A stretch of 64,000 nucleotides of DNA from Pristionchus mayeri (taxonomy: Eukaryota > Nematoda > Chromadorea > Rhabditida > Neodiplogasteridae): positions 14,602,365 through 14,666,364 of the forward strand of contig BTRK01000006.1 in the NCBI GenBank assembly GCA_036245805.1. The letters run 5' to 3'. Of the stretch, positions 35,301-46,756 are shown piece by piece. The translations under genes and the position numbers were made by a program. Numbering within the stretch: the stretch's first letter is position 1; the number at the start of each line of letters is the position of its first letter. The notes under the pieces are model-generated. The model saw only the letters and a list, made by a program, of their open reading frames with translations, did not search any database and had not been told where the DNA came from.

Positions 35301-35945
35301 CTTCTTGGTTTTGGCGACTCGACCAACACGTCCTCGAACACCGTAATTTGCTCTAGGTTCGAGATTTTCCTGTGATATGTAATTATGAAGAACTCTCCAG
35401 AAATTAGGCAGATATTAACGGACCATTTTCAGATTGATCCCCGGTCGCGCTTCGCACACTTACTCAGCCGCTCGATTCTACATTGTGAGCTAATTGAACA
35501 ATATTTCCTCTCATTATGTGTGAGGAAATATTGTTCAATGTTACAGTGCTACAGGCACAACGGACACAAATATGATTAATAAACTTCATAGGGCGCCACA
35601 GCCTCCGTGATCTTCTTCTGCTCTCCGTGGCTGACGATGAGGGCGCACGCTGCCATTCTCACTGCCACCACGGTATGGCATTTTACGGATGAATTTACGG
35701 CTTAGATGAGTAATTACCAATTACTCATAGGATCGTGAAATCATAAACCAGATTCATTTGCTTTTGGAAGACAAATATGTTTCTTATTATATTTCTCACC
35801 TTGGATTGAGATAGTTTTTTTTCAGGTGATCTCCGCCATTTCGTTCAACTTCGCCGTAAAGAAGGTGGAGAAGCGGGATGAAAACAAGGAGAACGAGACG
35901 AGTTTCGCGAGCGAGGAGACAATAGAAGAGATTGATAAGTATTAG
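32389..35945 (+). CDS. UNC-93-like major facilitator membrane protein
   Basis: Sixteen exons: 32389-32468, 32518-32619, 32737-32812, 32906-33017, 33640-33736, 33890-33997, 34119-34191, 34265-34325, 34483-34616, 34794-34851, 34968-35072, 35150-35213, 35273-35356, 35433-35484, 35592-35672, 35826-35945. They sum to 1407 nt with no internal stop (468 aa). Multiple hydrophobic segments (for example LVIGSGLFGFYIACFF, CGLLFASCAVSIVM, VCLVAFLLGFGDS) and the family motifs VxxPTSI-x-HAGYYG and LGFxDSxNTSSNT point to the UNC-93 branch of MFS transporters. Known members regulate potassium channels or traffic receptors; this paralogue's substrate is unknown. The acidic C-terminus (ENETSFASEETIEEIDKY) is cytosolic by expectation. 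TTCCAG lies 2 bp before the start, fitting trans-splicing. Confidence 0.88.
35494..35541. repeat. Perfect hairpin in UNC-93-like intron 14
   Basis: TTGAACAATATTTCCTC and GAGGAAATATTGTTCAA form a 17-bp stem that fills most of a short intron. Confidence 0.55.
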
Positions 35946-36538
35946 ATGAATTAGAGTTCATAGTCAACGTGTACAGGTCTCATATATGCATATTTTCGTG
36001 AAGAACATTGAGCACTAACGATGTATTGTCGAGTTTTCAGAGGCAATTGTGTAAGCAAAATGACGATATCCCGAAATTCGAGCCATATCTTGTATCGCAT
36101 TAATTGGGTGATATTCTCAGAGACTCAAGAAGCTGTAGTAGCGCTTTAGCATGTACTTATTGATGACAACGTGAGCCCTTCAGGATCGCCGCTTGCAATT
36201 GCATTGTATTTGACATGTTTCAGCGATTTTCGTTGATTTGTTGCACGCCCGTTGCCTACATTAGGCAACCTTGTACAGAATGTTTTATGTAAATAAATGC
36301 ATTAATTTGATCAAATCACATTATTTTAAATCTTAAAAAAATAATTACATACATGCAACCTAAAAAAAAAAGAAAATACATGCGCGGATACCGTAATTCT
36401 TAGAATTGTCGAACCTACCATCGCGTTCAGTATCAGAGTATACAAGAAAGCGACTGTCACAAATAATTCCCGCTTAAATTCCGTAACAATCGAGTGATTA
36501 TTCTACTGATATCCTCTCTATTCGCTTCCTCTATCGCA
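35946..36538. promoter_or_regulatory. Intergenic region with F4 promoter
   Basis: No gene. The last 180 bp (GGATACCGTAATTCT, GTATCAGAGTATAC, CGACTGTCACAAA blocks) are repeated at 38200-38372 upstream of the F5 fragment. Confidence 0.45.
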
Positions 36539-38018
36539 ATGAAATCAGACACGAAACTCACCCTTGTCAATGTTCCAGCTGATATAAAAAGATGGATTAT
36601 CAGAATGGAGAAGATAGATGGCATGTGCACGATGCGCTTTGTGAGTTTACGCTTATTTCTGTTATCTACTATCATTTATCTTGTTCAATTCGACGTGAAC
36701 GAATATGTGTAAACAGACATATTTTAGATCTCTAAAGATTGGAACGGTCTTGTCTCCGAGATGCAGCGAACTCTGCCAATAGACGTTCTACGATGCGAAT
36801 TGTTGGACGGCTATGCCGGCCCGTATCTCGGCTGGAATATTGAACTACACCGTCGAGCATCGAACGGCAGGGAGCTAAAGCTAATACTTACTGTGAGGGT
36901 ATTTTTTGAGTTTATTCATCGTACACCACATAGGCGCTGATACATAAATGTGCGAAAATGGGAGGGGATGGGAAGCTAAGAAATGAGAAAAAAGAAGAGT
37001 AGGGGAGAGGAGGTATGAGGAGAAATTAGATGATCATAGTTCATTCTTGTCTGTTTAATGAATTCGATGCACAGTTACATTAGGTGAAGATAAAATATAA
37101 ATGTAATATTGCAGCCCGAAGAGTGTAAGTCACACATAACACGCAGCTCGACCATCAATCTACTCCACGTATCTGTAGCGAAGGACTTGTCCGGATCACT
37201 GGGTGTATTGCACCAATACTTCAACAGCGTGCCTTGCAGATTGCTTAGACTATCGGCAATATCTCTCTTCGATCATGTTGTTCGGTAAGGCATCGTGAAA
37301 TGGCACACTAGGTCGGATGATCGCCATCGGTTGATATCCTTCCGGGTTATGTAGAACTTTCACATACACATTTTTGACACTTTGGGAACCCAATTTTTCT
37401 GTTAATTCTCCGTTAAAAGAAACATGTTACTAATATATATTTTAGGACAGAAATCCTGAATCTTATGCGGGCTAATAACGTAAACAGCTTGGAAACAGAG
37501 CTTATCAAAACCGACTCCCCTGCACTGTGTAATGAACTCAAATTTCTATATTTCCATGTCTTTATTGTTTCACATTTTTGTCTATCAATGCAATAAATTG
37601 AATTATCCTAGCGAGTTTTCTATTTGGAATTTTTTTTGTTTTTTTTCGAGTGGTGTCCACATGCTCAAAAAAGGTGCTCAAAAATATTTAGCCCATCTGA
37701 AATATACACGAAAAGATCACAAAACTTTTCCAATAATTAACTCTGCAAATCAATAAATGTATCATATCTTTCTGTTCAGGTGACTTCATTAAGGATGCGA
37801 TTACATTTGCGGAGGCAGTAACAATCCGCGAGCGTCGGCGCGCGGGTCGCTTCGGTCTATATCATGACGAACCAGCGGTGATCTGTGGACGCACGAGGCA
37901 GTTCTGGAAATCATTTATAAATGAAATGAATTCTTCCGGTCGAATTAGGGCCCGTTTATGTCGTGATGATGACTATCCGGGCTATATGCTGAGACTTTCT
38001 TTCCTTAAAATAGCATGA
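36539..38018 (+). CDS. F-box-like family gene F4, intact
   Basis: Exons 36539-36640, 36728-36892, 37115-37284, 37446-37528, 37780-38018 sum to 759 nt (252 aa), all with GT-AG introns and no stops. Exon 1 LTLVNVPADIKRWIIRM and exon 2 ISKDWNGLVSEM form the split F-box-like motif; exon 5 ends MLRLSFLKIA. It is the only family member here with every signal intact, so it is the best candidate for a working SKP1-binding adaptor; F-box identity is from the motif only. Exon 5 contains an Arg-rich RERRRAGRFG stretch not seen in the others. Confidence 0.75.
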
Positions 38019-38199
38019 ACAATAAAAAAATACAATCTGTTTTTTTGTTAGAATACTTGTGTGATTATAATAATTCGACTTTGCAATGTGATTAGTTTAA
38101 CTGATAAATGGTTTTTAAAAAAATCATTTAAAAAACCCGTTCAAAATGTGTTGATGCAATGTAAAAATGCATATATGTGACCGAACTGCATGCAATTGT

Positions 38200-38471
38200 C
38201 AATACATGAAGACGATTGTGTGGATACCGTAATTCTAACAATTGTACACCATCGCCTCAAGTATCAGATACTGTAGACACACAGCGACAGTCACAAAGGA
38301 TTCCCTCGCGATTTACATAACCTATCAATGATTATTGAAGTGATATCCTCTCTATTCTCTTAATCTATCGTAATGGAATCAGACAAGAAACTCTCCCTTG
38401 CCAAAGTCCCCGCGGACGTAAAAAGATGGATTATCAGAATGGAGAAGATCGATGGGAAAGTACTAGCATAG
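38200..38471 (+). pseudogene. F5: duplicated promoter and exon 1 of F4
   Basis: ATG at 38373 opens MESDKKLSLAKVPADVKR followed by WIIRMEKIDG, nearly identical to F4 exon 1, then a GT donor-like site and TAG at 38469. About 170 bp of upstream sequence is also copied from F4. Exons 2-5 are absent in the following kilobase, so it is a truncated duplicate. Confidence 0.75.
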
Positions 38472-39118
38472 TTTTGCATAAATTGGGTAGCAGATATCAT
38501 TGAAACAGCTCTTTGAAAGTTCCAAGTTTGGAAAATTCATTGTTTCCTTCTAATTTGAAAAAAAAATAATAAAAAAACTTAAATTATCACAACTTTTTGC
38601 TGCAGTCATTTTGTATTTGGTATACATCTTTCACAGCATTAACGTAGCACTTTGGTGCATCAACCACGATAACTTGATTGCGATCGAATCAGTTTGTATT
38701 GTTTGTCAAATATCACCTGCGATCTCTCAGAATACACGTATTTCAGCAATAATTTCGCTATGTTGAACTTTCCAATTCACATATTTGTCCTGAAAACATG
38801 CACATCGCATATCTTCTCAATCTATCGCTCTATCGTTTTTTCGATCTGTTATTATGTTATTTCCTTTAAAGTGCTCGGAACTTGGGGCCACGCAATAAAT
38901 AGTGAGATGCGTTCACTCTTCAATTGTCGTCCATTCACGAAATAGGGTCGTTCCCAATATTGATGCCTAATCCCTACGTTAAAGTAGAAGTTATATTTGT
39001 AAGAATGAATGGTTTCAACTTTTTTCGACTAATGCGTGAGCTGTTTAAAGCCATCATTCATATTCATGAATTCAGAACACCTCAGCTCGATTTATTCGAT
39101 ATTCCTGCTTACAGGGAA
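38472..39118. other. Intergenic, nothing recognised
   Basis: AT-rich. TTACAG at 39109-39114 precedes the start of the secreted-protein gene and could be a trans-splice acceptor. Confidence 0.3.
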
Positions 39119-39479
39119 ATGAACTCCGTCCTTGTTCTCTCCTTCCTTCTCATCTTGTTCTCCTCCGTCGTCGTCGGTGCGCCGATCGAAGCTGTTGCAA
39201 ACGGAGAAATCGACAGTGGAAACGATGTCGGATGGAGCGGAGGTTAAAGCTGTTAATACGCAATTAAAATACAGTTAGGAGTCATTAATATGGTTGTAAA
39301 AACATAAATGGTTTCGAAAATGAGTTTCAAAACTATATAGAACGTTATCTCATCGTAGCGCGAACAGCGAGCTTGTGCAATGAATCGTGGTTTAAGATGC
39401 AGGACCGTTCGGAGCAGGACCGGTAGCAAGATTGGCAAGTGGAGGTGCGCCCGGAGGTATGATCCCTGAGCCTAGATAG
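39119..39479 (+). CDS. Small secreted Gly/Pro-rich protein
   Basis: Two exons, 39119-39242 and 39403-39479, join in frame (66 aa). The N-terminus MNSVLVLSFLLILFSSVVVG is a textbook signal peptide with likely cleavage near VVG-AP. The mature part is acidic then Gly/Pro/Ala-rich (GPFGAGPVARLASGGAPGGM) and ends IPEPR. No Cys and no clear dibasic processing sites, so a classical neuropeptide precursor is not well supported. Function unknown; secreted peptide or small matrix protein are the options. Confidence 0.6.
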
Positions 39480-39769
39480 TTCGACAATAAGATTCAAAGA
39501 CATGATACCATGATGTGTTCGTCTTTACGTTTCGCACTCCCCTATCTTTCGATCAGCAATAGAGTGTGTGAAAGGAAGATACATAACCTCAAACCACCAG
39601 ACTCTTTCGATCAAATCTTTCCAGTTGGACTCGCACGCCGGTGCTAAGGAGATGCTGCAGATCGCACTTGCTTGACGATAAATGTGTTCCATACCGATTT
39701 TCTTTCATATCGTTATTTGTTTCGATTTATTTTTTTTGTTCGATAAAACAGTTGATTTAAGGTTTACTA

Positions 39770-40260
39770 TTAGGTTGATGCAAAAGTTTCTGACTATTCA
39801 ATTTTCGAAGTTTTCATCGGCGTATTTCGACTACATGTCATTCCTTCATGGGTTCAGTAAAGGGCTTATAAGTAAGTATAAGTATACTGTAATATTATCT
39901 TTACATCGAATATAGCTCGTAGCATGCCAGGGAAAACCGCTATAGCATCAAAACATAAAAAAATTGAGATTTTAATATTAGCACAAATTGAGATTTTTTA
40001 GTGTTTTCGACTGAACCCTGCTGCTCGCATATATGTGCCCTACCGAAGTATCCCACTATATCAGTGGTAGGGAAAGAGCTGCTTGTTCAGATAACGTTGA
40101 AAAGACAGGTCTACAACGCTATTGGGGGAACTGAAACAGTTAAAAGTATCGTTTTCGGCTTTCAAATATCTACATCACGATTTCGAAACATCGTAATACT
40201 AAACAGGTTGATGAATAATTTCAAAAATGTAACTGCGTACTAGTTCGGAAGGGCACTTCA
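39770..40260 (+). mobile_element. Possible mariner-type remnant
   Basis: Starts TTAGGTTGATGCAAAAGTTT after TA, very like the 5' end of mariner-family elements, and is followed by TTTCGAAGTTTTCATC. The downstream sequence has no intact transposase frame and a matching right end was not found before the fold-back at 40340. Confidence 0.45.
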
Positions 40261-40315
40261 AAATGTGCAAAAATGTATGGTTATTGATCGATCCGCGCTT
40301 ATAAAATCACAGCAA

Positions 40316-40341
<26 letters not shown>
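40316..40341. repeat. (TA)n microsatellite
   Basis: Uninterrupted alternating TA run directly against the left end of the fold-back element. Confidence 0.8.
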
Positions 40342-40346
<5 letters not shown>

Positions 40347-41509
40347 GAATCGCGAGAGAATTGCCTACCCAGAGGCGGTTGAACCAAACTCTTTGGATCA
40401 GGCTGTAGATTAGGCACAAAGTACTATGAGTGATGCTCTTTCAAACTGCGTTGTCGGAATTTTGATATCTATCGCCATCTTCGAGATTCAGAAGGCCAAA
40501 CTTGGGACACTCACTTTTTGGGGGTCAAATCGCGCTCACTTAAATGATCATAACTTTCTTTGCAATTGAGAGAAAAGGTCGCTCTTTGTTTCATAAGAAA
40601 GCTGTGATCATGTGTAATAACTTTTATGTTGAAGTTGTCATTCCTTGTCCACTCTCTGTTGCGGGGTGGTCGCCTGTATGTCTGCAATGAGCTGATATAC
40701 GTTGTTGTGCATTTTCTTGGATTCTTCAGACGAAATAACCCATTTATAGGTGCGCCATATCTTTGAGGTGTTTCGAGGGATGTTTTTATATTTTTATAAA
40801 CCAATTGCATGCAGATAGGCATATCTGTAAAGATGCAGATGGTCAGATATCGATTTTCAAGTTTTCGGGCACATGACCAATTGAACGTAAGGTAGAGATA
40901 CAATATAAGGTGTGAACAACAAAAAATGTTGTTTTGTGTGTTTTTGGACGTAAATGAAACCAATAGAAGCCAACAGAAGCTTTGAAAGTCTTGACGTCTC
41001 ATACCAATTTCAGGGCTACCGTACTTAAGCCAGCGCCATTTTTTTATATATACCCCGATTTCTTTGATTTTTTGGCTCAAGTTAGACACACATAGGCACT
41101 ATCAATCGTGCGTATTGGCTTTGTGCAACAATTCCGATTTGCAGAATCCGCGAATTTTTAGTACAGGCGACCACCCCGCAACAGAGAGTGGACAAGGAAT
41201 GACATCTTCAACATAAAAGTTGTTACACATGATCACAGCTTTCTTATGAAACAAAGAGCGACCTTTTCTCTCAATTGCAAAGAAAGTTATGATCATTTAA
41301 GTGAGCGCGATTTGACCCCCAAAAGTGAGTGTCCCAAGTTTGGCCTTCTGAATCTCGAAGATGACGATAGATATCGAAATTCCGACAACTCAGTTTGAAA
41401 GAGCATCACTCATAGTACTTTGTGCCTAATTGATAGCCTAATCCAAAGAGTTTGATTCCTACCGCCGCAAACCCTTGAAAATAGGCAATTCTCTCGCGAT
41501 TCCCCTCAT
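40340..41509. mobile_element. Fold-back element, 1.17 kb
   Basis: ATGAGAGGAATCGCGAGAGA at the left mirrors TCTCTCGCGATTCCCCTCAT at the right, and the arms stay complementary to about 40680/41160 (CGACCACCCCGCAACAGAG). The 480-bp centre is unpaired. A 192-aa minus-strand frame spanning centre and arm has no recognisable domain and is probably accidental. Confidence 0.8.
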
Positions 41510-42144
41510 ATAAGACGATTCTTCACGATAAAGTTGACCAGAAAGGAAGATTCATCATTTGTTACTGTTACCGTTGTTCGATGAATATGCAATGTTTTGA
41601 ATAAAATAAAGGTTAACATTCATACGAAATACGCTACCGCCATCGTAAGCCTTATATCACTGAATCCTTAGTTCTCCGCATAATAAGAACGTAGTTAGAT
41701 TATTTTTGATTATATTTTCGATGAGCTGTTCTATCAACGTATTTCGAGCATCAGTATTAAACGAAATTATTACGACAAAATACGATTGCTTAGCAGGTAT
41801 TGGTTTTGTGGTCATTGTGAGTGCTAGGAAAATTTGAAAACATGTCCAGATACAACTTACACATACAAAAGGCACAACGTAACTCGCACATCTAAACAGA
41901 GTCTTCACACCCACTAATAGTTGATCTCGCAAAACTTTGAATTTCACAGTAGCATCTCACGAGATGTGTAATTTGAAAGCAATCTTACCCGGAAAACACA
42001 TCACCAATTTCACCCCGCAGTTGGTGGTTTCTGATCAGATGATTTTTTTCAGTATCTGCTTCCTGGCTCTAGTTAGTACTACCAAGAGCAGTTTTTCGGA
42101 CACATTGTTTGCGATTTCACGGTTTTTTTCTCAAATTGCTTCGA

Positions 42145-42234
42145 TTATGCACAGATTCCAATTATTTCAGCCTTTTATGCACAGATTCCAATTATTTCAG
42201 CCTTTTATGCACAGATTCCAATTATTTCAGCCTT
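42145..42234 (+). repeat. Three tandem 30-bp units, each with a 3' splice-site consensus
   Basis: TTATGCACAGATTCCAATTA then TTTCAGCCTT is repeated three times with no difference seen. Each unit contains ATTATTTCAG, an ideal nematode acceptor. The array ends 12 bp before the start codon of receptor gene G1. Confidence 0.9.
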
Positions 42235-42246
42235 TAAAACTGAAGC

Positions 42247-43787
42247 ATGCGACTTGCGAGTATCATCCAGCTCAGCTATGGAATTCCGGGCCTGATCGTT
42301 TATTGCCTCGACATTTATGGAATGTGGGCAAAGAGAAAGGAATTGAGCCAAAGCTTCATCGTTATCTTCGTTATAAGCAGTGTCGTTGTATGGTTTGAAC
42401 CTTTTATTCCTTTTCTGTCTTTAATTTCGAAAAATATGCATTCGTGGAATTTCAGAACATCCTAACGTGGACTAATTCATTTTTGAGCACGCGATTTCTA
42501 TTCGAAACTGAGTTCCTAATGTTCTACACTTGGCTTGGGGAGCACCGCGTTCTCAAGTAATAGATCTTATCAGGCAATAAGCATAACTCGTTCAGGTCAA
42601 TAATGGCGTATACCATTCCACAGTGCTACTATTTTCAAAATGTTTGTGTATTGTTGCTTACTTTGGATCGGTTTGCTGCAATATTTTCTGTAACAAGAAA
42701 CATGGATGTAGGCTTATTTACTGACTTTCATTTACTGGCTTTCAACTTGCATTTAAGAAATGCGTATTTTAAGTGGTGGAGACGACGATATCCGATCGTA
42801 TCCATACTTGCCCTTGTCGTTTGTGTAACTATCAACGTGCTCACGAGGTGGACATGATTTTCATTTCAACATATTCTCCAAATTGGTTAATTTCAGAATT
42901 TTCGTCAATGGATGCATATTATTCGGTGACTTTGACAATTGCAAAGCAATACTAGAAACATCACAACAAGGCGTAAGTAAATTTAAAATAAGTATAATAT
43001 TGGTGTCTTGGTGTGGTATATATGTTACTCATGTTAAAATTTTAAGATCACTTTGTTAATTGCAGATTTTAATCGCGGCGCTGGTTCAACTTATGTTCGG
43101 AATTCTGACCTTTCTCATTTCATCACTTCTCAATGTGAACAAATTCATAGAAAAAACGTGGCCATACGCACATTCAGATTCTCTCGCTGAAAAAGCTTTT
43201 CGAGTTTCGACGAAACTCAACGAATTCAATGCATCGCATGCGTAGAGTATGCAATGTTTCGACTTTCCTTTTTTTCTAAAATGCATTTCAGGAGTTGCCA
43301 TTATTCTTCATTTCGCTCTGCATCTTCCTCACCCAGGCCCTTAACCTCGGAATAATGGTTATTAGTTTAATTAATTAGTTTATTTATATGTGTTTTAACT
43401 ACATTAACATCGTTCAGGTTATGCTAATACTATTTCAATTGTTTCCGAAATATCTTAGTTTGGGAGCATTAACTTATGAATTAATGTACTGGGCGTCAGA
43501 TACATTCACGATTGGTCCCGCATTGTATGTCGCCAAACATCATATCTTTTTGAAAATATTTCACTTTCAGTTACACACTTCTCCTTCCCGGGCCGATCAG
43601 ACGTTACTACCTGTCACATCTTTCGAAATTCCCCTGTAGACTCGGAGATTCATCAGATTATGTTCATCATTCCACTGTGCGAACTGCTTCAAAACAAGTG
43701 GCATCTTCTGACAATCTTGGTCGGATTCGAAGCGGCCTCAAAGTAATCCAACGTATGTTTTCCAAGGAAGATTCAAAGGAAACGTAA
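42247..43787 (+). CDS. Srg-like 7TM chemoreceptor G1
   Basis: Ten exons: 42247-42387, 42456-42556, 42596-42707, 42774-42847, 42897-42972, 43066-43134, 43178-43246, 43292-43357, 43418-43524, 43571-43787. The start MRLASIIQLSYGIPGLIVYC and the block KRKELSxSFIVIF followed by NILTWTNSFLSTRF match the first two helices of the nematode serpentine class gamma family; TM3 has VCVLLLTLDRFAAIFSV with DRF in place of DRY. The C-terminus has YTLLLPGPIRRYYL then a Ser-rich tail ending SKEDSKET. Expected in the ciliary membrane of sensory neurons, ligand unknown. Exon order and phases are shared with G2 and G3. Intron 6 is only about 43 bp. Confidence 0.8.
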
Positions 43788-44024
43788 AATCCTCCGTTAA
43801 GCGGCACGCTTATCCTTCCTTTCCCGATCAGAGGTTCCTTCTGGAGAAACTTCCAAATAAACGAGGATTTGGAACCTCGACATTCAATGAATAATAAGAG
43901 TTGTGAATAAACAAATTACATAAAGTGTTTTTTTTTCAAATGAATGCAAACCACTTGTTTCAAGTGTGTTGCATTTCAAGACTGACGTTGGTTTTAGTCA
44001 GTGATATTTCCGGCAATACAACTA
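43788..44024. other. Short 3' intergenic region of G1
   Basis: Contains AATAAACGAGG-type and GAATAAACAAATT signals after the G1 stop that could direct polyadenylation. Confidence 0.4.
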
Positions 44025-44880
44025 CAGTCGCGCCGGAAAGTCAAGGGGCACTTTTTGAATTTGTTATAATTTTTTGCCCAGGAAATTCATTATCCTGGGA
44101 ATAAGGTGTGATGTACCAAATTCATCGGAGATAATGATCATGGTATTATGGTATGACGTCATCGCATAATTATTGCGTAGTGATGGCGCAATCAATCTGC
44201 ACTTTTTTCAAAACAGCATTATTCTTACATTTTTTCCTGTTCGCCATACTTTCTATGATTGGAGATATGATCGAGGCCTATCCAGAATAAATTTTTGAAG
44301 GTGCTGCTCGGTCGCACATTTGATGCAGCGAAGCTGCAAAAACAGGATCTGAAATTCGGAACTCGGCTTCTAGATATGCTAGAGACCCGTTCAAAGCATC
44401 AGTATGATCGTTATCATGAGTACACATGATCCTGATAATATGAATACGATATCTCTTAATTTGCCCTCAGGGCATGAACAAATCTTTTTTTTTCATGACC
44501 ATTTTTTGGACATCCATAACTTTACGGAAAAGTTTAGTAAAAATCTGATTTTTATCTGGTAATGTTCAAAATGTATTGAAATACCGAATACTATCTTTTT
44601 TAGAGCGATTGGACATCTTTCCGACCCGCTGTGTGCGTTTTTAGGAGGTATACTAGGGTAGGCGAGAGAGTGCATACGACGAAAGTGCGTAAAAGTGCTG
44701 ATTGATTGCGTCATCACTATGCAATAACTATGCGATGACGTCATCGCCATGATCATAAATACCATGATCATAATCTCCGATGAATTTGGTACATCACACC
44801 TTAGTCCCAGAATAATGAATTTCCTGGGCAAAAAGTTATAACAAATTCAAAAAGTGTCCCATGACTTTCCGGCGCCGCTG
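44025..44880. mobile_element. TA-flanked fold-back transposon, 0.86 kb
   Basis: Left end TA|CAGTCGCGCCGGAAAGTCAA, right end complement of CAGCGGCGCCGGAAAGTCAT followed by TA. The arms are mirrored (CCAAATTCATCGGAGATAAT). Internal sequence shares GCCCTCAGGGCATGA and TGATGACGCAATCA-like blocks with 9334-10664 and in part with 58216-59166, so they form one family. Confidence 0.85.
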
Positions 44881-45714
44881 TACATCTGCCTTAATACATT
44901 TGGGAACACGATACATTGTGCTTCAATTCGTGCAAGACACTTGATTACGCCCATTGTTGAAGAAACATATTTTTCAATATCGATCGAATATCGATCGAAA
45001 TTATAATTATCTTATTCTGTTCTTCTTAAAAATGAAGTACCGGAATTATTCATAATTGCGTTAACTAGATATGGCTATTCAAATCATTGAAAGGGATCTT
45101 GGAATGCTGAATTTGATATTTCTATCAAGTTTCCATTTCTTGCGCAGCTTGAATGATCGATCTTTTGTGCTGCTCTTAACGAGCACACTATGCTCTTCCA
45201 AAATATATATGGATATCATTTGGACTTCGATCTCTTGCGTCTGACAGATCAGAATTCACACGAAATTTCGTTGCAAAATTTCGCAAAGTTTTTGCTAATT
45301 TATGAAATCTCAAAATTCATGTCATGTATTATGAACACGATTGAAATCAATTATGCTCGTGAAACAACAGTTCACCCTCTTCAACAATTATGAGATATCA
45401 GACACTGGAGTTCAGAAGGGAGAAAAATCGGAAAGATCAAACGCCGAGCAAGACTTTCGCAACAACCTAATACAAGTCCCATTAACGTTTGATCTCCTAA
45501 AAGTTGCGGGATCACAATTTTTGCCGAAATTTGTTGTAGCACTTAACCGAAGGGGATAATCTGAAGTAAACAAACCAACAATTTACCAATGCAACATTTT
45601 TTTTAACAAACAGATTGAATTTAACTTGCTTCCTGTTGATACAGTATCGGTCAATGCAACTACCCTTTGTCAATATATAATTTGTTATGATTAAGATGTT
45701 TTTCCTTAATTGTA
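44881..45714. other. Upstream region of G2
   Basis: No gene. Sequence near 45480-45560 (TTTGATCTCCTAAAAGTTGC...GTAGCACTTAACCGAAGGGG) recurs at about 50665-50745 upstream of G3, so the upstream region was duplicated with the gene. Confidence 0.45.
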
Positions 45715-45892
45715 ATGCCATTTTTCAGAATCTTACAAGAAGATTTGAAAGCTGTCACTATCATTCAGATGTGCTATGGAATTCCGGGAATAATTTTGTA
45801 TGGTGCTGATAGTTATGGAATGTGGGTGAAGAAGAGGGAATTGAGTCGACGATTTATTGTTATCTTCATCATCAATACGATTATTGTATGTA

Positions 45893-46751
45893 CAGGGTGG
45901 CACAAAAGTATTGACCCAACTTTGATTATATCTCATGTCTAACGGGTAACACTTTTCAGCCGTTTTTTATGATAAGAGCAACCATCACTGACTTAAAATA
46001 TGTCATTCATTTAGTTCAAATAGCTTCCGAAACGGACGAAACGTACGAAGTAAGGGTTGAATATGAACGGCACCCAACCAAACGACAACTGTCTGGACTC
46101 CATTCAATAGGACTCGTCCCCCCGGAAAGCCTCGCGCGCGATGGAGAGACGACCTATCACGAGCTATTGGCAGCCATTGGTGGAGTGCAACTTATGAAGA
46201 CTACCGACCTATCATCTTCTGAGCGTTTCCGCCTGATAAGATAAATTGATTGATTGATTGATTGAATAGCCGTTTTCATCCATTTTATGCTTCTAATATT
46301 CATACTTTGACATTGTTAGAATACAATGAAGTTTTTAGCCTGATATCGATATGTTGAACGTAAATTTCGAAAATGTGCATTTTATGCCACCAAAAGTATG
46401 GTATCGCAAAATGTATATTTCTCTGCCTCTAGAAGTCATGGAACCATTTCCTTAAAAGTTACTAAAAGAGGAATGGTTCCTCTTTATGGTCAACTTGATT
46501 AATCGGAACTTGATTATCTAGTCTTCTCTCACAACGAATTTTTCGCGAAAATCAGTTGTGGGTAGAGGTGACGCACAACTGATTTGCATTTGACAATGCT
46601 CCAGCATATCCAATCAATTGATTTGGACACGAGGCATGGGGATTTTAGGTATTGCATGGATGAATAGTCAGGCATGAACAGAGATAAGAACTCTTAAATG
46701 TTAGAAAGATATACGAGGTTATATGTGGGTCAATACTTTTGTGCCACCCTG
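45893..46751. mobile_element. TA-flanked transposon with CAGGGTGGCACAAAAGTATT ends
   Basis: Left end TA|CAGGGTGGCACAAAAGTATT, right end complement AATACTTTTGTGCCACCCTG|TA. Only the ends are inverted repeats. Internal open frame 45969-46244 (91 aa) is not a recognisable transposase. A GATT repeat lies near 46245-46265. Inserted 7 bp inside the first intron of G2. Confidence 0.85.
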
Positions 46752-46756
46752 TATTA

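Noticed and set aside
39119..39479. Classical neuropeptide precursor
   Set aside because: Signal peptide present but no repeated peptides and no convincing dibasic cleavage sites.
40511..41089. 192-aa minus-strand frame
   Set aside because: It spans the loop and one arm of a fold-back element and shows no domain, so it is probably chance.
42145..42234. CRISPR-like direct repeats
   Set aside because: Three contiguous units with no spacers, in a eukaryotic gene context.
45969..46244. Transposase of the CAGGGTGGCAC element
   Set aside because: 91 aa without DDE/DDD motif or helix-turn-helix signature.
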